This document shows, in pieces, positions 26,701 to 39,124 of a stretch of DNA of 64,000 nucleotides (positions are counted from its first letter, which is position 1; each line of letters starts with the position of its first letter). This DNA comes from Larus michahellis (lineage: Eukaryota; Chordata; Aves; Charadriiformes; Laridae). The notes beneath the pieces are model-generated. The model ran no database searches. It saw only the letters and a program-made list of their open reading frames with translations, and was not told where the DNA came from. A program made the position numbers and the translations under genes. The stretch covers positions 14,782,992 through 14,846,991 of the forward strand of contig NC_133897.1 of assembly GCF_964199755.1 (NCBI RefSeq), given 5' to 3'.

Positions 26701-28907
26701 TTAACTTCTAGAGGAGTGAAGCACAGGCTCTGGCACCTTCCTTAAAGATCACATCAACTAGAGAAGACTTTTAATCCAAACAACGAGGGGGGAAAACACC
26801 GTGTGAAAATATGAACAGTTTGTTGTAAGCTTACTTTAGCCCCAGCCAAATAAACCATGTTTATTTGATTGATAAGTGTGCAGGGTAATTAAGGGTAAAA
26901 GTAGTTGATGAACTTCTCTGGAGCCAGTTACACCAAAGTACACATTTTGTGCCTACTTGGATTATGGACTCAAATATCCAAAGCATCCACAGAGGTCAGT
27001 TATTTGGGTATGTGTGGAAAATCACATTATTTAAACTGGTATGCATGTATGTAGCTATTCTCGTAAATGAATGTGGAAATTTATACAAGAAATTGCTTAA
27101 GGCTGACTTTGTGAAAACAGCCATTAGATATTTTGATAATTCTTCTTTGGAATCTGCAAATCAGGGTAAAAAGTTTCCAGGACTTTTCTGGTGTTCCACC
27201 AACTTTTCTGGTGAAATTTCTCATTTTCAACAGAGTTGGAGAGCCTGAAAAAGCCATGTTATATTTTGCATTTAGTTTCTAGGTACAGGCGAAAAGGAGA
27301 AGTGTATTGTGGGAGAAATATTGCTGAGCTACTGCTTTTCTAAATGAAAAAGTTAATCGAGCTTATACAAGTCTCCAGAACTCTTTGATATATGTTGGGC
27401 TTAACCCTTAATTGGATGAATTGTCCCACCCAATCCAACTTGCTTTTATAAGTAAAACCCGAGCTGCTTCAGATGTTTCAATTTCTGGAGATCCCATTTT
27501 AAAACCGAAAGCTTACACAGAATTCATGTACAATGAAACTGGTAAATATAAGGAGTTATTTGGTACAAATACCCTTTTTATCCACAGTGTACAACATCCA
27601 TTAGGCAAGGCAATGGGGCTTTATTATTACATTGACTATAAAGGAAGTGTGACATAGATCTTGGTCAGCTTGGCCATCATATGCTGCTGACAGTAGTCAT
27701 AGTCACTTTCCTAATAATAAAGAGTACCTCAGGGTCCTTACTGCTGAAATGAAAGAGGACTTTCCATTTGCATTTCATTAGTAGATGAGCTCACAATACC
27801 AGCAGGGTTTTTTTCTGACATTATATCGAGGCATTAGTTAAATATTGGCATTGATGAAAGAAGGACATTAGCTTAGCAACTTTCTGCACGTTTGCTTTGA
27901 CTCTAATCTCTATAGAGACACTGTAAGATTTTTAACTTCAGTTCACCATGGAGGTTGAAGTAGCATGACTGACATCTGAAAAAATGATTGTACCTTTTTA
28001 TCATTTATTTTGCAACCTATTGTGAGAACAATATGGTCAGCCAGCAGTTGTCTGTGTCCATGTGCATAAATCTGTCACTTACAGCTATTGTATTTTAATT
28101 CAAGGAAAATTACTAAGAAAATATGAATGCATCTAACTGTGCAGGTATTTAGGCTGGAGAACATCATTGATTTCAGCCGTATCCAGGAAATGCTCATGAG
28201 GTGTTTAGTTTGCAATATGCGACGGCCAAGATGCCAGACACTAAAGCTGTAAAAAGACATGCGTGTTGTGGGTGGGTTGCGTTTCAGCAAGTGGTTAAGG
28301 ACCAGGATTTGCCATGAGACAGTTGTCCCAGAAAGTATGTATACCAGAAATATCTCTGTGTGAGATCAGTATGAGAATTTCCTGAGTATAATTAACACTT
28401 TCCTGAAAGTGTTATGCACAAAAAACACTTGAGGTAGACAGATAGACAGATAAATGTGCACATGCGAATCTTCACCAAGTGCTCATCTAAATTATTACTG
28501 AATTATCTCAGGTTTTTGTACTCTAGTTTGATATTGAGTTTTGTGCCTATTTCCCTTAGAAAATCAAACTATGCCTATGTGTCTGAAGTTGGTATCCTGA
28601 TGGTTTTCTGATCGCTATGCTATTAGAATTTTTCAAATTAATGCGACAAAAAATCACAATCTCAAATATATTTTACATTTTCTATGTAAATCATGGTTTA
28701 GTAGAGAAGAGGGACCTATTAATGCAGCCTGACCAGTAACTTCATTAGGTAACAAGGACTCTGCAGAGGAAAGACATCGACACCATAGGAAATCAAGGCT
28801 TTGGTCAGACATGGCACCTTATTTGATACTGCAGAACATTCCCATAGATCACAAAGACCAACAAAGCTCTGCTTTATTAGTTCTACTGCTCACAAAAGTT
28901 ATTGTTG
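23793..28907. other. AT-rich noncoding stretch
   Basis: No gene recognised. There is a T15 run at 25467-25481. A 12-bp direct repeat 'acttttctggtg' lies at 27182 and 27202. An ATTTGCAT octamer at 27766 sits in a stretch that could be a conserved noncoding element. The 81-codon frame at 27412-27657 starts with ATG but matches no family I know. Confidence 0.5.
25467..25481 (+). repeat. Homopolymer T15
   Basis: A run of fifteen T is followed by 'aagg'. No retroposed body is visible next to it. Confidence 0.8.
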
Positions 28908-28951
28908 ATATTATTATTATTATTATTATTACTGCTACTACTACTACTACT
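28908..28951 (+). repeat. (ATT)n(CTA)n compound trinucleotide microsatellite
   Basis: About eight ATT/TTA units pass through 'actg' into five CTA units. The interrupted, two-motif structure suggests the second motif arose by mutation within the first. Confidence 0.9.
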
Positions 28952-31639
28952 TGTGCCTTACACTTTTATTTTGCAACTTGAAATTAGAAGAACCGAATGC
29001 TAGATTTGATACTCACATAGCTGTGCTTCCCTATCTGTCTCTCATGGCATAAAGACTAAAGGGAATACTCAAGTAGGATACTCTAGTACTTCACTGCCCT
29101 CAGGTTTTAAATATCATTTTCTTATAATGTCTGTCTAGTTACCAAGGGTTTTCTCCTTCTGAGCCTAAGGAACTCAGTTACCAGCAAGCGACTGACTTTA
29201 CTTATTACATACGTCTGAACAGCTGGAGAGCCATTCTTCTTATTAGGTAACAATACTCTTTTTCACAGGATCTATTTCTCATTATGCCACGTGATTTCAC
29301 CAGATTATTGGAAGCAGGTAGCTATAACATTTTAGGAATCTAGTATCTTGAAGATGCATGCTTCCCTTTCAGAGGGTGATTTCAAGACATGCATACCAGG
29401 TTTTACTTTAATAACTTCACATTACACAAAGTCACCGTGGCCTTAGAGAAAAGATCTCTGCTGTAAACTGGGCAGCATCACTAAAGAAGAAATAAACTGT
29501 GGGGAAAATCATACTTCTTTCTATCCATCTTCATCTCTGAATGCCTGAATTTTAACTTTTTTTTTATTATTATTTTGGACTCCAGTGAACTTTCAAGAGT
29601 CTCATCAGTAACATGCTGCCTGAAAGCAATGCTTAGGTAGTAATATCTTAGAATAATTATTAATCCTTATAAAGTCATGAAAGCAAAACCATAGCTATAT
29701 TAGAGGAGTGACTTAAAATATTGCCATGAACAGTAAAATAGCAAGAATCTTCAGTCTGCTATCATGACCTTTTATGCACATGCTGTAGGTAAAAATTGTG
29801 TGGGTTTTGACAACACTTTCATCAACACAAGCTTCATGAGACTTTTACCCTTCAGGTAAGTATCGTCTGCAAGAGGAAGATCTGAAGCCAGTTAGTTGGT
29901 GTCTGGCAGTAGAAGATTAACTAATGGCACATAACCTCCAAAGGAAACTGTAAACTTACAGCCGACTTGAAATAATTGTTTTCTCCTTTTGATTTATTTT
30001 TCGTTTCTACTTCCACTGAGTAGACATAGTGTGATTGCTACAGCGTTATCAACTTGGTCCATAGTCGTAAAGGACCAGAGTCCTTCTGCTTTGCATTTGG
30101 TGGAGTAGACACCTCCCAGGCCCAGCCATGAATGTGTGGGAAAAGTTCCTCCCGACTATTTAAAATTTAATTCTTATGTGCGCTAAGGCCATTTTTCTCC
30201 ATACAGACATAGGAAAGTGTCACCATGAGTGATATTTTAAAGGTCCTTTATAATGCTACAATGATGTAAAGTAGCCGTAACATGAATGAGAGGTATTCCC
30301 CAAGGGTATGGAGGAAACATCAAACACTTACAGAGATCTGGCAGGGATCCAGGAGAGGAGCCGATTGTAGAAGGATCACAAAGGTAGTTTTTATGTGTCA
30401 GTAGTACATATGTAGGATTCTATGCCAGCAGAAGTCCAAAGACTTGCTGTCACAATCCTATCCGTATAAAAACCCACATGAGCTAATTGGAATTTTTCTA
30501 AAAATAGACTGTATTGTTCATTTATGTGGAGGTGCTGTGTTAACAGAAAGCATTACCTGTTAAATGTGTTTCCATCATCCTGTAGATTGTTATTCTTTTC
30601 TCAAACAGCAATGCCACTCCAAAGCAACATTCCTATGTAATTATATATTCAATTAAAATAAAGCTGCCTTAACAACAGCTGAATTCTCCGTAATTGTTTG
30701 ATGTCATGAAAAACAAACAAGTCCCCAAAGAATAATGAGTCAACATCTGTTCTTTCCCCCTCTTCCCCTCCCGGTTCTCCTGGTAGCTGAGAGAAACTTC
30801 ATTTGGGGCTGCTCAAACAGCACTGGGCCAACTTTATCCTTGGTGTAATTTCAGTGGAGTGAGTGTTGCTGTGCAGGGCATTAATCTGGTCTCATTAATT
30901 TAAAGCAGAATTTAAATGTGCCAGAAATAGTAATGTTAGAACCAAATGCTGTAAAACTTTTATAAAACTGTTTTTCAGCCTCTGCCTAGTCAAAATCAAG
31001 CTTTAAATAACCATGATAGAATCCAGAAGAAACTTAGACCTTATATAACATTGCATTTAAAGAGTTTGCCTTCATTCAATGCTAAGTTTATGGAGATGAA
31101 AAAATCTCTGGTCATCCAAGCATACAAATGTTTTTAAATGAATTTTTTAGACCTGTATCAATTTTTTAACTTTGGGGTAATGTCTAATATAAGTAGATTA
31201 AGAGATTTGACCAAAGAACAGAAGACCTAGGAACTACCCAAAATTCAAACAACTTAATATGGAAGTGATTCTCTACTTTAAAGGTTTGTTGTTGTTATTC
31301 GGGGGCGGGGAATAAAAATCTTTGTACACCTCTGTTCCAACAAGAAAACAAAAGAAGATTTGTTAAAAATGGCCTTTTTACTTCATCTGGACCTGTATAA
31401 GGGAGCACTTTCAGTGGCATGCAAAAATATGTTTCCAGTCCAGTTTTATAGACTCCATTGTTGGAGACTATACAATTCTCTGCAGATTTTTTCCAGTCTT
31501 TCCATGCTTTTTACTATTTGGATATTTTTTCCTGACACCTACTATGTCTGTTTCTTGATTCATTTTAAGCACATTTCATCCTGCCATGGTCTGGAGAAAA
31601 TGGTATTATTTTCCCTCCTACAACAGTTTTGAAGACAAT
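28952..31639. other. AT-rich noncoding stretch
   Basis: No gene recognised. Around 30838-30870 'ttggtgtaatttcagtggag' recalls the 'ggtgtaactccattgacttc' phrase of old amniote interspersed repeats, but it is too short to classify. Confidence 0.5.
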
Positions 31640-32200
31640 TGTCCTTCTCCTTCTTCATGCTGGAACCATTCTTACATGAGTTTCATATTCAGCTCATGAT
31701 TTAATCTTCCATCTCCTCTACTGAAGAAGTAAATCAATGCCTGATTCTTCAATTGCATGCTACACTGTGCAGTCAATGATTCCTAAATTTGGCACTTTCC
31801 ACTGGACTTTATTCCATTTCATTCTATTTTTCTCAAACCGTTTCTCCAGTCTGTTGTTACCATTTTGAATTCAAGCCTTGTTTCCCAATGTATGTTAAAG
31901 TCCCCTTCATATTCATGTCACTTGTGGGCTTAACGCGGGTTTCTATTTACTCAGATCATTGGTAAAGACCTGAGTAGAAACAGATCTGTACAGACCCCAG
32001 CAGAACAGCTAATTGTGTGCTTTTGCTTGACAATGAATCACTGATACATATTCTCTGAGCTAAAATACTGACTTCCTTCTCCCAGTCGTGTGTATCATCT
32101 GAACACCTATGGTTCAGAATTGCTGACTATTTCTGGAAGGTTTAATGACCTGGATGCTTTTCACCTTCTAAAATCAATCCTTACATCTTCACTCTGGTAG
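31640..32200 (-). mobile_element. Ancient CR1-group LINE relic, reverse transcriptase region
   Basis: The minus strand still reads as a decayed CR1-type reverse transcriptase, in the right order and spacing. DV-IDF (32187-32170) matches motif A 'DVIYLDFSKAFD'. About 227 nt further, TNDL (31969-31952) matches 'INDL', which follows the 'PQGSVLGP' motif. A 'PTSDMN' stretch near 31930-31905 occupies the FADD catalytic site with the first Asp lost. IQN, LEK and NRMK with NK (31870-31808) match the 'IQNDLDKLEKW...NRMKFNK' segment. ELNM (31695-31684) matches 'KLNMS'. Stops and at least one frameshift separate these blocks, so it is a fossil. The decay is far greater than in the CR1 copies at 56.8-58.8 kb, which implies an old insertion. 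The consensus phrases are recalled, not searched. Confidence 0.8.
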
Positions 32201-34084
32201 TAACTGTATCTTTTCATATTCCATATTGATTACAACAAATCATCTGTCAGGCCTAAAAGTTCATATTTCTTATTCATTGCTTTTGTTAAGCTGTTGAGCA
32301 CAATATTCCATTTCTTTACACAATTAAACTGCACCAGTACTTTATAGCCTTTAAAGAAGAGAAAGATGTTTGCAAAGATTTTTTTTCCTTTTTTTTTCCA
32401 GGGTTCCTATTGTCCAGCAGAGGACTTTGACTATGAACTGTTACCCTATTTATGCTTGGTTTTTAAGTTATTTATGGAAAAAATTGTGCAATGCTCTCTC
32501 TAGGTAAATAACATACAGTGAACATTTATCAGCATGGATTATGCGTTGTGCAATGGAGGACTTTTCCAACACACAGCCAGAGCTCCACAAGGGACAAAAG
32601 AAATGAAGAAGAAGGCAGCAACAATATGATTATGGAAACAATGCCAATTTGTAAATTAAAAGCTTTGAATCTTTTTTCTTTTTCTTTTTTTTTTTTTTTC
32701 CCCCTGAAGCATAGTGCCCATGGGCATTTCTAAGTAGATTTGGGCAGGCCTGCAGATAAATCAAATCTCAGACAAGCCAAGGACCTGGCTATTCTCCATG
32801 AACAAAGATACAAGCCAAGCAGTTAAAGTTGTCTGCCTGTTTAAAAAATTTAAAAAAAAATAAAAATAAAAATTCTGTGTAAAGGTATATAAATTCAATG
32901 TGACCATGAGGAAACCATACCAAAGGATTGTCTTTATATACAGATGTGAAGCCAAGGCAAAGCTTGCAACTCAACAGGATCTCAAATTAAACTTCCTTTA
33001 AACCAAGTCTAAGTTTAAGTTCTGTAAATTTATATAATTAAAGTAGGATAACAGGAACTTTAATGTCAACATAATCAGGTCCCAGGAACAAGTCGATCAG
33101 CTCTTTATTGGAATAAACAGTTCTTACACAGCATAAAATTGCACCTTTTACAGAAAAGGAAGTTAGAGAGACAGGGAAGGATGAAAGAGGAGCCTGTTAG
33201 AGACCTGATAATTAAAAGGGTCTTTTTCAAACAAAACCAGAAGATTATGACTTGAGTTAAAGAAATGGCAATGCTTATATATGCACTTACTATCAACAAA
33301 AGTCCTTGCATTTAAGTAAAACAATGCTTATGAAGAAAAATAAGATAAGCTATAAGCAGAAATGTTTTCAAAGCAGAATATTGTTCATGGATTTCCATAA
33401 AATAATAGTGACTGTTTGGAAGTGTCCCTTTTAAATTATCATGGACTAAATCAGAGACTAGAACTAAAATGTAGCCACTCTCTGAAAAATAATGGTAGTG
33501 GAGGATGCTGTTCTTTATGTGTGTTGTTCACATTTACTCTGCAAATATATAGTTCAGTTTAATTAGCATGTGATTGAAAAGTGTTGACGTCTTGTGTTCT
33601 TTGTTGCTAAATGGATTTCCTCATGCTGGGGAATATGTAAATTCCTTGAAGAATTGTTTATGCTACCAGAGAGGCTTTTAAGTAATTTTGATGACAAGAA
33701 TTAAAGTAGGCAGTCAACATAGTTATTTTGAGGATTTAGTATAGTTGTGAACACAAGAGTGTAAATAACTTTTTCAAGGAGCTGAAGCAGTCTATGAAAA
33801 CAGCTGTACAGATTTAATTTTTTTTTTTTCATTTCATGGAACAGTATAGTTTAATTGCAGCTTTTGTCCTTTCTCATTTCTGGCAGCCAAAAATAAGTTG
33901 AATAAAAGTAAAAAAAAAACCAACTTCTCCTTCAAAGCACTGAATATCATTTAAAAAGAAAAGATTTAAGTATTTCTGAATGATTCTTCTCTGGGCTATA
34001 AAAACATTAAATGTCTGTAGCTTCATTTATTTCACAAAGTATATTTCTGATTCACTGTGGTTGTAAAAGAGAAAAATATGAATT

Positions 34085-34103
34085 AAAGTGTAAATTACAC
34101 TTT
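34085..34103. repeat. Perfect inverted repeat, 9-bp arms, 1-nt centre
   Basis: 'aaagtgtaa', one A, then 'ttacacttt'. Each arm contains AAGTG, the core of NKX2-type homeodomain sites, so an inverted pair of such sites is possible. It may equally be chance in AT-rich DNA. Confidence 0.6.
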
Positions 34104-35540
34104 TTTGAAAGCTACATATTTTTAATTGTCAAAACGGCAGAGGCAAAGTACTGTCAAAAGCTTGCATAGTTCAGACAAAACCAGAAATATATGGACACTG
34201 GAATTTCAACTCCACTCCACTTACAGCTTTCAGAATCAGTTTTTTTCAAAACCAGACAGAAAAAAACCAAAAAGCTTTCCAAAAAACATAATTTCCAAGG
34301 AAAAAAATCAGATAAATTTAAAAAAAAATATTTAAATTTTAGGCTGCCATGCTTTTCAGGCTTATAATATTTTGAAAATCACTCTGAAAGGGAAAGTTAT
34401 TTCGAGCTGAAAAACCTGAAAAACAATCCTGACAGGAAAATGTCAAATATCTTTACTTTTGTTTTTTTCAAATCGGAAATAAGTTTTAAATGAAATCAGT
34501 GAAGACTGGAGAGTTTTCTAGTTCTGGCCTAATATACGAACATTGATAATTATGAGCTGTATGGGAACATGCAAGAGCAACGAGCATCAGCAACAGCCAT
34601 CAATATAAAACCACAGAGTTTTGGGAGTTTACTGGCAACACTGCCCCATTTTTAAGGGTGGCTTCTTTCCTCGTCCCCAGCACTGACCCACCAAATTCCC
34701 ATAAATATATTTCTACTGGAGAGGCTTGTACCTTTATAGGCATAAGATTATGTTTTAATAAGGACTAATCTAAATTATTGAGCTAACTTGAACCTTTTAA
34801 AATTTCTAGTCGTGAGGTTTAAAATAGCTTCCTAAGCTCCCTTGGGACAACACAGAAAGTAATGTACTTCTAGAGAAGCATTCATCTGTTGAAGCCCGGT
34901 GTTTACAGTGGCAAGGATTTTTTTCTATAAGGTCTGTCTGTAGAGGGATTTGGACCAATACATGCTGAAATTTTATGCTGGTAAAGTTAGGTGAAATCAG
35001 GGTCTCTTAAAATAAATAATAAGAATAAACTATGTAGAAGAGAAAATCCCTTTTCAGTGCATTAGCCAAGTAATACTTCTTTGAATCTATTGTGTTCATT
35101 GTGTCACATCACGCTAATTGATGATGGTGTTGAACAAAAATTACTTTTGCTCAAATAGATAGTTAATCTGCCTCAACAAAATGCATGTTTATATCAAGTA
35201 AGCAGTATGTTTGCCAGACCCTGTTCTTTTCTTTGGAAACTCTGTGAATGTCCTTCTGCTTATGGGGTTGGATCCTTGCCACCGAGGTATGGTGAAGTGA
35301 GGGAGAGTGGAGTTGCATCCCCAGCCTCGTCACCCATTCCCATCATCAGACACGCCGGTGGACATTCTTCAGTAATTCTTCTCATCGGTCATGTGGATTT
35401 AAACAAAACTTCAGTATAATCATAACTAGCACTATTGTCTCTGAACAAAGGACAATTCAAAGCAGGAATGGAAAAAAAATTAACATAATGATGTCTTATT
35501 ATGAGAACATAAATCAAATTGTGATAACAGAGAGGGAAAA

Positions 35541-35560
35541 AGATAAGGGAAGATAAGGGA
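35541..35560 (+). repeat. Two perfect 10-bp tandem units
   Basis: 'agataaggga' is repeated twice without change, giving two head-to-tail GATA motifs. It is likely a slippage event. Confidence 0.7.
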
Positions 35561-37739
35561 AACAGAAAGGGCTACATAATGCATCAGGTCTCTCAAATAG
35601 TTCTAGAAAACACAAACCCAGAAAACCAAGGAGATCCGGCGCATCAAAATCAATGAAAAGTCTATTGACTTAAGTGGTGCCACATCACAGGCTCTTTTTA
35701 TCCTTAAACCTTAGAGACATACCAGGATAAGACAACTGTCTAACCACATGAAAGAAACCTCTGCTCTAAAAAGTCACAGATTAACTTAAAATTAAGGAAT
35801 TTCTCCAAATACTTGTTACCCTGTATCTCATACCAGACAGATATATAATGAATAGCTTAGCAGGTGATAAGAAGTAGGAAAAAGGATGAAAACCTATCTA
35901 AGTGCAGACAGCATTTGGTTTTAATTTTATCAATATCTTAGAAACAAAGATAGACACAAACAACCATCACAATACTAACAATAAGAAAGAAAAATAATAT
36001 TCTTTGTACTTGCATCTAATTTTTCTTTTGTTGACATAGAAAACTCTTCTGTTCATGGATTGCAACATCCTTCTTGGAAGTAATAAAATCCTGTCTGACA
36101 TTTTGTGGACGTCAGCTTGGTTTCCAAAGGCATTTCTTAAAACTGCAACCTTTGTATGTACAGTTTCTGAGGATAATATATTATGTAAAATGTACAGAAT
36201 AATTCCTGATCTTTTCAATACGTATTGAATTCATGAGGTTTGGAAAGCGCCGAAGGAAAGAAATCCTACCATTAATCTTCTAGTGTTGATGATTCAGATG
36301 AGTCAGGTTTTAAATTTGGTAGAAGAAAATCATGAGATGCTTTAAAACGCAGATTGACTTTTACTAATATGCTGAAGAAAGATAATCTGGCTTCAGTTGC
36401 AGCCAGCATAATCAGCTGGTTTTGATTTCCTTCAACTATTTCAAGACAAAAACTATGTCTGCTAGGTAACATATTCACCAATACACTGGTTCCCGAAAGC
36501 AAGACAAAATTCACGGAAAATCAAGGACATTTTCAGAGCGTGCTACAGGGATTGGCTTGATCTTGGCTACCTTAGTGACTCAAGCAGGACTCGTATTTAT
36601 GACTGAACAAATCACAAATTTTTCCAGTACAGAAGTGATTCACACAAACTACTGGTTCCCACTGCATAGAAGTAAATAAAATTTAATCTTAGAGTCTTGT
36701 CTTTTCATAATATCAGCTTTTGTACCGGTACTACAAGAACAGATGGAGGATGGGAAAAATTTGAAGTGTTAATTGATTTTGTTTGAATCCTGTTACCCTC
36801 TGTTTGGTGTGAATTGTGAAGCTGTCAAAACATTGTTATGTAAGGAATGGAGGAGAGAATAAATAAAAAGATTATTCTATTGCTATCAGAGGTGTATCTT
36901 CAGCTAACATACTATGTTCACAGTGGTTATCCCATCTCAGACTGCTGAAAAATAAGGGGAATAAAAAAAGAGCAATAAAAATTAAAGAAAAAGCCTGTTC
37001 TCAGAAAATGAGAAGTAGCATTGCTTTCCTTAGAAAAGAGATTAAAATGCAGAATATCTGTTACAGGGAATTTGTTGAGTTCAAGAATTTAAGTACATTG
37101 AAATAGACTGAAAAACAAACATGTACAGGAGTATCAAGAGTATCTTGGATAATTATAATTATCCCCCAAAACATTAAAAGGAGCATTTATCTTTGTGCTT
37201 TACAAGCGTAGCTATTAGAAATGGAGATCTAAGATGGGGCCACAGATTACTTGCTGCTTCTGTGAAGTTATGTCACCTTCCTCAGAAGCATCGGATATAG
37301 ACAGTTGATATGGGTAAGGTTTTGGAATGATGGAGTAAGATCCAATTGAGCAACTCCTGTATTTTCGTGTACCGAGGAAAATATCAACAGAATAAAATAA
37401 GACACACAGAAACCTTCCAAAAGCTCTGACTACATCCTATGGAACAAGTACTTCATCACGTATAATTCAGATTATGGTTTGAAGTAAAAAATAATGTCTC
37501 CACAGGATTACATGGAGTTTTCTCTTGCCAAGCATTCATACACTAAAGGCAGGAAGAATAAAAGAAAGTATAATTAACCAGGCTGAGATTAATTCCTCTT
37601 CCACTGTCATGCTGGGTCTAGCTTCAATGCAATGCATCATTCTCATGTCAAAATACTAGAAAGCAGAATTTAGGCAACAATTTAGTTCAAGCTTATTTCT
37701 GTCATAAAAAAATGAGGTTTCCCTTCAGGAAGTTTGAAA

Positions 37740-37771
37740 CTGAAGTTCTGTCCTGAACTTCTGTCTGAAGT
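37740..37771 (+). repeat. 13-bp tandem repeat
   Basis: 'ctgaagttctgtc' is followed by 'ctgaacttctgtc' (one change) and a partial third copy. The one change makes the two copies partly self-complementary (gaagttc/gaacttc), so the unit can also form a 7-bp hairpin. Confidence 0.7.
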
Positions 37772-38671
37772 TATTTCACCTCCATAATAATATTTTTAAC
37801 ACATAAGAAAAGATAAATGTTCTTTTACACAGTAAGAAAATAAGGAAGTAAGTACCATAGGTAGAAATGAATAATGAGGCTTGAGAAAAAACCACACTTT
37901 GCCTTTATAAGACAAGAACATATTACATCAATACAGAGTAGTATGTCAATATTTGGAAATAGTTAGCCAGTTACACTGCTAGCTGATAATATTGCCATGA
38001 ACGTAGGCAAACACGGATTAAAAATTCACAACCACCTCAAAATTAACTGCACAATATGAAGCAGAGGACTTTGCAAGATAGCGAGTCAGATGACTTCTAC
38101 CTTAGCAAAATAGACCCAGGAGACAAACACAACTAATTGAACCTTATGCATATAAACTCTTAAGTGATGAATTATCACAATGTTAGGAATCTTTTTTCTT
38201 TCTTCGGAACATATCTTGTTGTTTGCAGGCATCTAAACATCGGAAGTTTCTGGGATTTTATAATATTTCTTGAATGCCTTCTTTCTATTGTGGGATCTTT
38301 CAATATTACTCTTTTTAATTTAAATGATCAAGGAATGTGAAATCTGCTGGCAATTTGTTTGCTACCATGACTGAGACTATATATTATAATTAACTTGTGT
38401 CTTGTTTATTGTAATTTTTTTCTCTATGGATGCAAAATGAGTAACCTGTGGATCCCAATTATATGGGAAATTCCAGCTTCAGGGAATTAGTTGCTTAGTA
38501 GAAATTTGTGGAAAAAAGGCACCATTACAAATTAACCAATCTTTGATTGACAATTTGTGTTTTTTAATCCTAGTTGTGCATGTAGAAAAAACATATTCCT
38601 TTGATTGTAAGGATTATTGATGTTCTCATTGTTTCTTTCTATCTTTTATTCTTGAATCTCCTTCTTTGCAG

Positions 38672-39073
38672 CTTATCTGTGTAATGCTTGCACTCCATGA
38701 TGATATCCAGAGCATGAATCCACTGATAAAGAGTGGTGCACATGGATTAAATAATCCTGGAATCTGCTGGAATCGCATAGGGCATTTCATAATTACATAC
38801 ATAATAAATATAAAATGTTTCCATTACAGTGATGTTCTGAATGAGAAGAAGGTGGAGAATTCAGAGAAACAGATCATCGTACAACAAAGCAGATGCTGGA
38901 AATCTGTGTTAGATAATCTGCTGTTTATTAGCTTCTATTTTGCTACCTCTCTCCCAAAAGAAACACAGCTATTTTATGCCTCGCTCACATTCTCTACTAG
39001 CAGATCTACATTGGACTTGGAAAAGCAAGCTACATCAGTCATACAACTTAAATACCGTGAAGCAGAGGTACAG
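38672..39073 (+). other. Exon-like open segment bounded by strong splice signals
   Basis: A long pyrimidine tract ending 'cttctttgcag' gives an excellent acceptor just before 38672, and 'cag|gtaagg' at 39073/39074 is a near-perfect donor. The 402 nt between them hold exactly 134 codons open in one frame, so as an exon it would be phase 0 at both ends. The frame stays open a little beyond both borders (38666-39124). A second acceptor, 'ttccattacag', ends at about 38829 inside it. The encoded sequence (starting LICVMLALHDD, ending KYREAEVQ) has no domain, repeat or targeting signal I recognise, and its composition is not clearly protein-like. It may be a coding exon, a lncRNA exon or chance. 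No neighbouring exon could be supported. Confidence 0.35.
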
Positions 39074-39124
39074 GTAAGGGACAAATATAATGATTTTATA
39101 TTCCCATTTTTTATGAAAACATAA

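Larger units (their letters stand above)
32201..38671. other. AT-rich noncoding stretch
   Basis: No gene recognised. The upstream end of the ancient LINE may continue to about 32420, but similarity is not readable. A T15 run lies at 32685-32699 and two 10-bp 'agataaggga' copies at 35541-35560. A small GC-richer patch at 35260-35390 has several CpGs but no motif I can name. Confidence 0.5.
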
